From: an uncultured Rikenellaceae bacterium
Lineage (GTDB): Bacteria; Bacteroidota; Bacteroidia; Bacteroidales; Rikenellaceae
Length of the DNA: 14,140 nt
NCBI GenBank assembly: GCA_904501625.1
Contig: CAJGBR010000042.1
Location: 1-14,140 of the forward strand
Reading direction: 5' to 3'
Shown here: positions 1 through 6,895 of the stretch, piece after piece
Layout of the letters: each line of letters begins with the position of its first letter
How positions within the stretch are numbered: position 1 is the first letter of the stretch
Made by a program: the position numbers and the translations under genes
The notes under the pieces: generated by a model
What the model was told of the DNA's origin: nothing
Seen by the model: only the letters and a program-made list of their open reading frames with translations
Databases searched by the model: none

Positions 1-1133
1 AAACTATATGAACTGACAAGCATTGCTTGATTTACGTATACCTTTTTTTTCGACTTTTCGTCATAAATTGAGTCACCTATTTGGCGTTCATAACTTAAAT
101 TAATCTCTGTCTTTTTTGGATTTCCAGATAAGAAGTCCTTACGTTCTGATTCGCCGAATTCCGAGACGGTCATATTGTTATTCTTGGCGTCAATTGCAAA
201 TTGTTTGCCGACTTTATAGATTCCTAAATCTCCGGCCAGACCATATCTCTTGTGGCGGTCACCGTCGATATCCTTATCGTGGTCGAGTCCTGCTTCAGCC
301 CGTAACATCATTGTTATATATTCGCTGATTTTTTTAGATGTCGTAATATTTGCAACGCGTCGGGTTTCGGTCTGACGATTGGTCAGATTTCGTTCAGCTT
401 CGCTGATTTTTTCGTCATAGGTATCAATTGTGAGGGCACTTTCTGCGCTGAGTTTCAGGAATGCTGTGATTGGCGACTGACCGAACAACAACGTATTGTT
501 TACATAAGTACGTTCGATCAACTTGCCGTTTTCGTAGATGCTGGAACCTTCAACTTTGAATCCGGGAATCTGCTTTAATACCTCAATCAGAGCATCTCCT
601 TCGAGAGTTTTTGCTAGACGAGGGAATATGCGAGTTGTATCTCCACGTTGTTCAAACATCTGAATTCTAGAACGAACAACGACTTCGTCTGCAGCAAACG
701 GGTCTGGGGACATTTTGATTTTTCCTAGATCATAGTTGTCTGATTTTTCGTTAGTCATTGATGACTGGTATCCTCTTTGAGGGTAAACACGCTGAGTGTA
801 TAACTTGTAGCCAAGGCACGAGATTTCCAATTTAGATGGACCTGCTACGAGAATTTCAAAGCGTCCCTTTCTGTCCGTAACGGTCGACTTCGTAATGATG
901 TCCTTGTAGATGTCCGATACGCCCATAAGGTAGACTACGGCACTCTGAATTGGTTCGTTTGTAGCAGAGTCGACAACTACACCTGTATATTTTTTTGAAA
1001 ATCGGTCAATAAATTTGATGTGCGTAGAATCACTCTTTGGGGTGCTTGTTGTGTTTTGAGCAACAGATAAATTGATGTTTATCAGTAGTAAATATGTGAT
1101 TGTGCCAATCAGGTAAATAAAACTTTTTTTCAT
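1..1133 (-). CDS. TonB-receptor-like outer membrane protein, N-terminal part (runs off the left edge)
   Basis: The frame is open without a stop from the ATG at 1133 to the window edge, giving 377 codons; the 3' part, including most of the barrel, lies outside. A signal peptide is visible (MKKSF, hydrophobic core, likely cleavage after SVA at residue 25). A carboxypeptidase-regulatory-like beta-sandwich follows (about residues 48-115, with VVDSATNEPIQSAVVYLMGV), then a plug-like segment carrying EVLKQIPGFKVEG and NGKLIERTYVNN, then the start of the barrel. It is a close paralog of the complete gene upstream at 1333-4290: the plug-like segment is almost identical in protein but clearly different at silent positions, while the signal peptide, residues about 30-45 and the loop before the plug differ. 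It is probably a surface-exposed outer-membrane transporter or receptor. No TonB box or SusD partner is visible and the substrate is unknown. A perfect -7 element lies upstream, so it has its own transcription start. Confidence 0.85.
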   Translation of the reverse strand, partial: MKKSFIYLIGTITYLLLININLSVAQNTTSTPKSDSTHIKFIDRFSKKYTGVVVDSATNEPIQSAVVYLMGVSDIYKDIITKSTVTDRKGRFEILVAGPSKLEISCLGYKLYTQRVYPQRGYQSSMTNEKSDNYDLGKIKMSPDPFAADEVVVRSRIQMFEQRGDTTRIFPRLAKTLEGDALIEVLKQIPGFKVEGSSIYENGKLIERTYVNNTLLFGQSPITAFLKLSAESALTIDTYDEKISEAERNLTNRQTETRRVANITTSKKISEYITMMLRAEAGLDHDKDIDGDRHKRYGLAGDLGIYKVGKQFAIDAKNNNMTVSEFGESERKDFLSGNPKKTEINLSYERQIGDSIYDEKSKKKVYVNQAMLVSSYS

Positions 1134-1198
1134 ACTTTAAAATATGTTTACAGGGTTAGACAATATTCTCTGCATTTTATACAGAATATCATTATGTG

Positions 1199-1206
1199 CA
1201 AATATA
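1199..1206 (-). promoter_or_regulatory. Bacteroidetes -7 element (TATATTTG) for the partial outer membrane gene
   Basis: On the minus strand the sequence reads TATATTTG, a full match to TAnnTTTG, about 65 bp before the ATG at 1133. No TTTG is seen at the expected -33 distance, so the call rests on the -7 box and its position just after the terminator of the upstream gene. Confidence 0.5.
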
Positions 1207-1290
1207 ATAAATTTATTGTATATGATAATAGTTAATATAAATTAATTTATCAATAAACTCAGTTTTTTATAAATAATTTTCAATAAAAAT

Positions 1291-1320
1291 ATAATACCGC
1301 CAGTTTGCTGGCGGTATTAT
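1291..1320 (-). terminator. Intrinsic terminator after the complete outer membrane gene
   Basis: A perfect 13-bp inverted repeat (ATAATACCGCCAG / CTGGCGGTATTAT) encloses a 4-base loop. It starts 12 bp past the stop codon of the gene ending at 1333 and is followed on the minus strand by a T-rich run (ATTTTTATTG). It separates the two tandem paralogs into different transcripts. Confidence 0.85.
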
Positions 1321-1332
1321 TCTATAGTTTTG

Positions 1333-4290
1333 TTATTTGGTATGGTCAATAGAGTTGAACTTATACTGGAATGAAATCGAATAGAATCGAGCAAAGTTCT
1401 GAGTCCACTGTTCTGTAATGGCCTGATCGTTGATGTCTAAATTGTAACCGGATTTGTCGTTGAAGAGGTTGCTAACATTGAACGACAACAATCCGTTGCG
1501 TTTTTTCAGCAAACGTGCTCCAAGCGAGATGTTCAGTGAGTTCTGATCGATTGTCTGACCTGTTGTGTATGCCTTATGAACGTGGCTTTTGAACGTAGTA
1601 TTCAAGGTATATCTGTGCAAGAAGTCATATCTTGCGTTCACTGAGAAATTATTCTGGCGTGAACGGTCTTTAAAATGGTTATTTTTCTGCCAAGAATATG
1701 TCAATCGTTCGGAAATATTGATTCTCAATTTACGAGTAGGAGTGCTGATTATCGACAGATAAGTTGTTGCATTGCCATTTTTGTTTCTTATCAGATCTTC
1801 GTTGATGCTTGCATAAGGATTGCTATATGATCCTTGGAAACCGAGTGCAATTGATGTGTTGATGCGTTGAATCATATGTGATATCGAAAAATCGGCATTA
1901 ACGTTGAAATAGTTGCCTACATTCTCCGGTATGTAGAGTGTTGCTCCGGCCGGAGCGATATAACCTTCGTATTTTTCAAGAACAGTCGATTCGTTGAAGT
2001 AATGTCTGATTTGGGTGATCGGGTCGGTAGTCAATGATAAACTTGTCGATAGATTAATTACAACTTTATTAGTCTTTTCATATGAACGGTTTGTTAAGGA
2101 TAGTGAAGCTGAGTGTGTATGGCTATTCTTCAAATCCGGATTACCGGCTGACAAACTCATCGGATTTGTGTTATCCAAGATGTTTGAAAGTTGTGATAGA
2201 TAAGGAATATTACCCGATGAATAGATGTCAAATGAGATGTGCTTTGTCATAAAACCTAACGAATAAGTTACAATATTGAAGTCCTTTTTCAGGAAGATGT
2301 CATTAGGAATTTCTTCATCATTTTTAACGGTATGGTTCTCAAATTCAATCATAAACCTTAAGCTTTTATATCTGTCAAAATTTTGAGATGCTTCAATATT
2401 TGCAGATAAAACATTGTTATTGCGAACATAATCATTCGAGTAACTTTCATCAATTTGCCCTGTAGCCTGATTCAAAGAGATGCGATGCTGCTTGTCTTTT
2501 TGGTAAATATACCCCATATTGAGTGCTATACTTGAAGATTTTTCGCCATATGATTTATAGTAACTTAAACCGATACTCGTATTTGTGTTGATATTTGGCG
2601 AATTTGATTCGATATCCAGATTGGTCAGATTCGTGCCTTGCTGGTCGGTGAGTTCAAAATTGCGAAATCCGTCTCCATTATTCTTAGAGTATTCAATATT
2701 TGTTCCGATATTCAGGCTAAATTGCTTTGATTTAGATTCATCAAATTCATCCCAAATTGGTTTGTGAATGTGGGTATTAAAATTAATTGACATTCTGTTC
2801 TCTTCATAAGAATCTGAGTTGTCAGTCTTTGAAATATTGATGCCATTTGAGTTAGTTGTTTCCTGAGATGTGTTTAATCGGTCACTCTTTTCGTATGAGG
2901 CATTTAAGTTGAAATTGATTGGCAGTTTTTTACCACTTAAGTTCATATAGCTCATAAAAGCTCTGTGACGCTGAGTGTTGGTGTAGTATGAATTGTGACT
3001 GTTGCGTATCTGTGACTCGAAATAGTCTGTGGGGAAATAGTTTGATGTTGACTTGGATTCGTTGGAATTTCTGTCATCAGAGAACTTATAATTACTCATT
3101 AAAAAACCTTTGTGACGAGGTATCTTTGTTTTCGTTGCTTCGTCATAAATCGTATCTTGCATTTGGCTTTCGTAGCGAAAAGTTGCTTCGGTAGTTTTAG
3201 GATTTCCGCTTTTGATGTATTCCATACTAGGAAGATTGTTATCACTAAATCTTGTGGTGGTCAGGTTGTTGTGGTTAACTCCTGCTTCGATTTGTCTTCC
3301 GACTTTAAAGAGTCCAAAATTGGCATCAAGTCCGTATCTGATATTACGTTTGTTATCAATGTCTTTATCGTGGTCAATCCCAAGTTCAGCCAGCACGTCG
3401 GCTGTGAAATAGTTATTGACTTTTTTAGAGGTTGTAATATTGGCAACTCGTCGAGTGTCTGTTTTTCGATTGGTTAAATTTTTCTCTGTTTCGCTGATTT
3501 TTTCGTCATATGTATCAATGGCAAGGGCACTTTCGGCACTGAGTTTCAAGAATGCCGTAATTGCATCCTGACCGAACAATAGAGTATTGTTGACGTAAGT
3601 ACGTTCGATTAATTTGCCGTTATCATAGATTGAGTTTCCTTCGACCTTGAACCCGGGAATTTGCTTGAGAACCTCGATGAGAGCATCTCCTTCGAGGGTC
3701 TTGGTCAGACGTGGGAATATGCGGGTTGTATCGCCTTTTTGTTCGAACATCTGAAGTCTGGCACGCACGACAACTTCGTCAGCTGAATAGAGGTCAGGAG
3801 AGAGTTTGATTTTCCCTAATTCCTCAAATTCATTTTTACTGTCATATACGACCTGTCCTGCAGAATTGAACGACATAGCACGCCCAAAATTAGATTTTGG
3901 ACGTACGTGTTGAGTGTATACCTTGTACCCCAGACAGGTAATTTCCAATTTAGAGGGACCTGCTACGAGTATTGAAAAACGACCTTTTTTGTCTGTTACG
4001 GTAGATTTGGTGATGACATCTTTAGTCATATCCGCTACGCCCATAAGATATACTACTGCACTTTGAATGGGCTCATTTGTTGCCGAATCGACCACTATGC
4101 CGCGATATTCGGTTGAGAATTCATCAATATCTTTTATTCGAGTCGAATCTGATTGTTCATAAGTAACCGGCTTTGATGAAAAGCCTGCAATACGACTTAC
4201 AGTAGTGATAAATTGGGCAAAACTCTGATGAGGCTTTGCCATTAAAACTGAGATGACGATAGCCGTTACGCACAAGATCTTTTTAGTCAT
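1333..4290 (-). CDS. TonB-receptor-like outer membrane beta-barrel protein with carboxypeptidase-regulatory-like domain
   Basis: This 985-residue protein has a signal peptide (residues 1-25, cleavage likely after QSFA), a carboxypeptidase-regulatory-like domain (about 62-130), and a plug-like segment (about 170-265, with ADEVVVRAR, EVLKQIPGFKVEG and NGKLIERTYVNN). From about 290 to the end there is a long series of alternating polar/aromatic strands typical of the Bacteroidetes outer-membrane beta-barrel family (the PF14905-like type of TonB-dependent receptor). The last strand is YSISFQYKF, followed by a short 8-residue polar tail. The length fits such receptors. An Asp-rich stretch, DHDKDID, sits at 306-312 near the start of the barrel. 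No TonB box is obvious and there is no SusD/SusE partner, so it is not a standard Sus pair; the ligand cannot be told. It has its own -7 element and terminator and a tandem paralog immediately downstream. Confidence 0.9.
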   Translation of the reverse strand: MTKKILCVTAIVISVLMAKPHQSFAQFITTVSRIAGFSSKPVTYEQSDSTRIKDIDEFSTEYRGIVVDSATNEPIQSAVVYLMGVADMTKDVITKSTVTDKKGRFSILVAGPSKLEITCLGYKVYTQHVRPKSNFGRAMSFNSAGQVVYDSKNEFEELGKIKLSPDLYSADEVVVRARLQMFEQKGDTTRIFPRLTKTLEGDALIEVLKQIPGFKVEGNSIYDNGKLIERTYVNNTLLFGQDAITAFLKLSAESALAIDTYDEKISETEKNLTNRKTDTRRVANITTSKKVNNYFTADVLAELGIDHDKDIDNKRNIRYGLDANFGLFKVGRQIEAGVNHNNLTTTRFSDNNLPSMEYIKSGNPKTTEATFRYESQMQDTIYDEATKTKIPRHKGFLMSNYKFSDDRNSNESKSTSNYFPTDYFESQIRNSHNSYYTNTQRHRAFMSYMNLSGKKLPINFNLNASYEKSDRLNTSQETTNSNGINISKTDNSDSYEENRMSINFNTHIHKPIWDEFDESKSKQFSLNIGTNIEYSKNNGDGFRNFELTDQQGTNLTNLDIESNSPNINTNTSIGLSYYKSYGEKSSSIALNMGYIYQKDKQHRISLNQATGQIDESYSNDYVRNNNVLSANIEASQNFDRYKSLRFMIEFENHTVKNDEEIPNDIFLKKDFNIVTYSLGFMTKHISFDIYSSGNIPYLSQLSNILDNTNPMSLSAGNPDLKNSHTHSASLSLTNRSYEKTNKVVINLSTSLSLTTDPITQIRHYFNESTVLEKYEGYIAPAGATLYIPENVGNYFNVNADFSISHMIQRINTSIALGFQGSYSNPYASINEDLIRNKNGNATTYLSIISTPTRKLRINISERLTYSWQKNNHFKDRSRQNNFSVNARYDFLHRYTLNTTFKSHVHKAYTTGQTIDQNSLNISLGARLLKKRNGLLSFNVSNLFNDKSGYNLDINDQAITEQWTQNFARFYSISFQYKFNSIDHTK

Positions 4291-4327
4291 AGGTCTGTTT
4301 TAGTTCGTTAATTTTGTTGATATTTCG

Positions 4328-4335
4328 CAAAGGTA
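4328..4335 (-). promoter_or_regulatory. Bacteroidetes -7 element (TACCTTTG) for the complete outer membrane gene
   Basis: The minus strand reads TACCTTTG, a full TAnnTTTG match, ending 37 bp before the ATG at 4290. The implied leader is short, AT-rich and lacks a Shine-Dalgarno sequence, as is usual in this phylum. No clear -33 TTTG is present. Confidence 0.65.
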
Positions 4336-4520
4336 TGCAATTATTATGAATGTACTGATTTTTGCATAAGTTTTTGAATATTACGTATTGTTTTTTATAA
4401 AAATGATTTCAAAAAAACAAAAATTATCAGATGAAAATTTCACTGTGATTATTGAATTTGATATTCCGGAGCGTTGTAAGCATAGTCGTTGAATTCAAAA
4501 TTTAATATTTGATTAATTAG

Positions 4521-4832
4521 ATGCATAATGTTGAGAAAGGTTACAATCAGGGCGAAATATTTCGAAATTATATGATGCGACATAACGAGAATGGTATCAA
4601 CAATAATGAGTCGGTATTAGTGGCTAAATCAAGATTTAAGATTGTGTTTACATACGGAATAGGAGCTGATGTGGATCTCATCAGCACACTTAATTATGAG
4701 TTGAATATTCACTGTAATTATGTGATCTCTCGACAATTCGGTTTTTGGTTCAAGACCAAAATCATAAAAATATTCTACGCATTAGCTGCTTTTTACAAAA
4801 AAAATCGTACTTTCGTGCAATTTACGAATTAA
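4521..4832 (+). CDS. Doubtful 103-residue open frame in the intergenic region
   Basis: This is an open frame from the ATG at 4521 (directly preceded by an in-frame TAG) to a TAA at 4830-4832, in otherwise AT-rich sequence between the divergent outer membrane and transporter genes. I do not recognise the protein. It has no signal peptide, no clear membrane segment and no repeat, and its C-terminal half is basic and aromatic. For: 103 codons without a stop is longer than expected by chance at this base composition. Against: no promoter is visible before it, two small hairpins fall inside it, and its last 25 bases overlap the likely -7 element of the transporter gene. It may be a true small protein, a decayed gene fragment, or a chance frame. 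Confidence 0.22.
   Translation: MHNVEKGYNQGEIFRNYMMRHNENGINNNESVLVAKSRFKIVFTYGIGADVDLISTLNYELNIHCNYVISRQFGFWFKTKIIKIFYALAAFYKKNRTFVQFTN
4665..4685. repeat. Small inverted repeat in the intergenic region
   Basis: GCTGATG and CATCAGC form a 7-bp perfect stem with a 7-base loop. There is no T-run after it, so it is not a terminator. It could be an operator-like dyad or chance. Confidence 0.35.
4743..4761. repeat. Small inverted repeat upstream of the transporter promoter
   Basis: TTTTGGT and ACCAAAA form a 7-bp perfect stem around a 5-base loop, about 47 bp before the putative transporter -7 box. It may be a weak terminator or a regulator-binding dyad; the sequence alone does not decide. Confidence 0.3.
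4808..4815 (+). promoter_or_regulatory. Probable -7 element (TACTTTCG) for the peptide transporter gene
   Basis: TACTTTCG matches TAnnTTTG except for one base and lies 56 bp before the ATG at 4872. The leader that follows is AT-rich without a Shine-Dalgarno sequence. No TTTG is seen at the -33 distance, so this is tentative. Confidence 0.4.
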
Positions 4833-4871
4833 TTAGAATAACTTTTTTTAAAAACCTTAAAATCATTTTTT

Positions 4872-6713
4872 ATGTTTAAAGGACATCCTAAAGGTCTTTA
4901 TGCGTTAGCTCTTGCTAACACAGGTGAGCGTTTCGGCTACTACACTATGTTGGCCGTATTTGCGCTATTTCTCCGAGAAAACTTCGGTCTTGCTGCCGGT
5001 ACCGCAGGAGCTATCTATTCGACATTCCTCGGTCTGGTGTACTTTATGCCTCTGATTGGAGGTATTTTGGCCGATAAATTCGGATTCGGCAAAATGGTTA
5101 CAATTGGTATCTCCATTATGTTTGCCGGTTACTTGCTATTGTCATTCCCTCTAGGTGGTGATACTATCGCTATGATTGCGATGATGGCAGCATTGGTTCT
5201 CATCAGTCTCGGTACAGGTCTGTTCAAAGGAAACCTCCAAGTTATGGTCGGTAACCTTTATGATGACCCGAAGTATGCAAGCAAACGTGACTCTGGTTTC
5301 TCATTATTCTATATGGCTATCAACGTTGGTTCGTTGTTCGCACCAACGACTGCTGTCGGCATTAAACAATATGCTATGGATGCGTGGAATTTCTCGTCTA
5401 ACGATGCTTACCACTTCGCATTCGCTGTTGCTTGTGTAGCTCTGATTGCCTCAATCTTGATTTATTATGTATTCCGTGCAACATTCCGTCACGTTGAAGG
5501 TGGTACGAAAAAAGGTGGTGCTGCTGCTAAAATCGAAGATAACCTTACTCCAGCAGAAACAAAGCAACGTATCGTAGCTCTTTGTCTTGTATTTGCCGTT
5601 GTTATCTTCTTCTGGATGGCATTTCACCAAAATGGTTTAACACTTACATATTTCGCTGACGAATTCACTGAAACCACAGCATTCGGTCTTGAAACAATGT
5701 TGTTTGATGTTTGGAACCTCGCACTGATTATTATTGCAGTCTACGCTACATTCTCTATTTTCCAAAGCGAATCTAAAAATGGCAAACTGATCTCAGGTGT
5801 AATTGCATCTGCAGTTTTGTGTTTCCTTATCTACCGTGCAATGGGTATTAGTGCAGAATATAGTGTTGGTATTGCTGCTCCAATTTTCCAACAATTCAAC
5901 CCATTCTATGTGGTAGCCCTTACACCAGTGTCGATGGCTATCTTCGGTTCATTGGCTAACAAAGGTAAAGAACCATCAGCTCCACGAAAGATTGCTTACG
6001 GTATGTTGGTTGCAGCTATCGGTTTCGCAGTTATGGCAGTAGGTTCTAACGGTTTGAATACACCTGATGCACAGGGTCGTTCTATCGCAGTTTCAAAAGC
6101 TAAGATTTTAGCTGCAGAATGCCACACCTATGCTGCTAACGTTGAGGATTTGAAAAAAATTGATGATGCACAATTGAAATCATTGGTAGACTCTGGTAAT
6201 GAAGCAAATAAAGTTCTTGCAACAAATCTTAAGAGTGCTAAGGACTTTATGGGTAAGCTCAATGACAAGACTCGTCCAGTGTTTACAGATGTATACAATG
6301 CTCAATCTGTGATTTTGGCTACAGCTCCGGCTGAAGAAGGAACTGAACCTAATGCAGAAATTGTTGCTGCGAAAGCGACACTCGAAACTATTCAAGCTGA
6401 AACCAATCCGGAAACTCGCACTTCGTCATATTGGTTGATTTTTACTTATCTTATCCTGACGTTTGCAGAGTTGCTGCTTTCACCAATGGGTATCTCATTC
6501 GTGTCAAAAGTTGCACCTCCAAAACTAAAAGGTTTGATGATGGGTGGCTGGTTTGTTGCAACAGCTATCGGTAATATGCTTGTTGCAGTTGGAGGTTTCC
6601 TTTGGGCAGGACTTCCATTGTGGTCAGTATGGGCAGTATTCGTTGTACTCTGCTTGATTTCAGCCCTCTTTATGTTTATTATGATGAAACGTTTGGAAAG
6701 TGTTACAAAATAA
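4872..6713 (+). CDS. POT/PTR2-family proton-coupled peptide transporter with large loop insertion
   Basis: This 613-residue inner-membrane carrier of the POT (PTR2) branch of the major facilitator superfamily is predicted to import di-/tripeptides with protons. Family marks seen: GERFGYY in TM1 (residues 18-24), GGILADKFG after TM2, GLFKGN with the TM4 lysine K119, the PTR2 signature FYMAINVGSLFAP (146-158), FNPFYVVALTP in TM8, and FAELLLSPMG with the TM10 glutamate E533. It is about 100 residues longer than usual bacterial members. One insertion of about 60-70 residues between TM7 and TM8 (about 265-335) contains two extra hydrophobic stretches. A second of about 120 residues (395-516), hydrophilic, Ala/Glu/Lys-rich and likely helical, lies between TM9 and TM10. 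In the E1xxE2R motif the first glutamate is replaced by Asn16, while E19 and R20 remain. It is followed by its own terminator and then a secreted peptidase gene. Confidence 0.93.
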   Translation: MFKGHPKGLYALALANTGERFGYYTMLAVFALFLRENFGLAAGTAGAIYSTFLGLVYFMPLIGGILADKFGFGKMVTIGISIMFAGYLLLSFPLGGDTIAMIAMMAALVLISLGTGLFKGNLQVMVGNLYDDPKYASKRDSGFSLFYMAINVGSLFAPTTAVGIKQYAMDAWNFSSNDAYHFAFAVACVALIASILIYYVFRATFRHVEGGTKKGGAAAKIEDNLTPAETKQRIVALCLVFAVVIFFWMAFHQNGLTLTYFADEFTETTAFGLETMLFDVWNLALIIIAVYATFSIFQSESKNGKLISGVIASAVLCFLIYRAMGISAEYSVGIAAPIFQQFNPFYVVALTPVSMAIFGSLANKGKEPSAPRKIAYGMLVAAIGFAVMAVGSNGLNTPDAQGRSIAVSKAKILAAECHTYAANVEDLKKIDDAQLKSLVDSGNEANKVLATNLKSAKDFMGKLNDKTRPVFTDVYNAQSVILATAPAEEGTEPNAEIVAAKATLETIQAETNPETRTSSYWLIFTYLILTFAELLLSPMGISFVSKVAPPKLKGLMMGGWFVATAIGNMLVAVGGFLWAGLPLWSVWAVFVVLCLISALFMFIMMKRLESVTK

Positions 6714-6730
6714 TGCTTACATTTTATTGC

Positions 6731-6767
6731 AACAATAAAGGAGTGTGATTCACACTCCTTTATTGTT
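6731..6767 (+). terminator. Strong intrinsic terminator after the peptide transporter gene
   Basis: A 17-bp perfect inverted repeat (AACAATAAAGGAGTGTG and its complement) closes on a 3-base loop, starts 17 bp after the stop codon, and is followed by TTATT. The A/T arms could also give some termination on the other strand, but no gene needs it there. Confidence 0.9.
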
Positions 6768-6838
6768 TTATTACAACGCATTATCGTGAATTAACTTTAA
6801 TAGTTTTATTGTTTAATTGCTCTCAAAATAGAAGACAA

Positions 6839-6869
6839 TTTGTTTAAACATACATTTTTTGTACCTTTA
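6839..6869 (+). promoter_or_regulatory. Bacteroidetes promoter for the S9 peptidase gene
   Basis: TTTG at 6839-6842 and TACCTTTA at 6862-6869 are separated by 19 bp, matching the -33/-7 arrangement (TTTG, about 19-21 bp, TAnnTTTG) with only the last base off. Transcription would start about 20 bp before the ATG at 6896, giving a very short leader. Confidence 0.65.
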
Positions 6870-6895
6870 CGACTCAAATATAATCCCAAACTAAT

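Noticed and set aside
116..328. 70-codon plus-strand open frame near the left edge
   Set aside because: It is antisense to the partial outer membrane gene, whose minus-strand frame is continuous and matches its paralog throughout.
1..1133. The left outer membrane gene as a pseudogene
   Set aside because: I read every codon from the ATG at 1133 to the edge: there is no stop or frameshift and it aligns with the paralog to the last codons, so it is simply cut by the window.
1291..1320. Hairpins in the window as CRISPR repeats
   Set aside because: Each hairpin has a different sequence, occurs once, sits right after a gene end and is followed by T-rich sequence. They are terminators; no regularly spaced repeats were seen.
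6446..6781. 111-codon minus-strand open frame over the transporter 3' end
   Set aside because: It reads through the strong terminator hairpin and the antisense of the last transporter helices. It has no promoter and no family.
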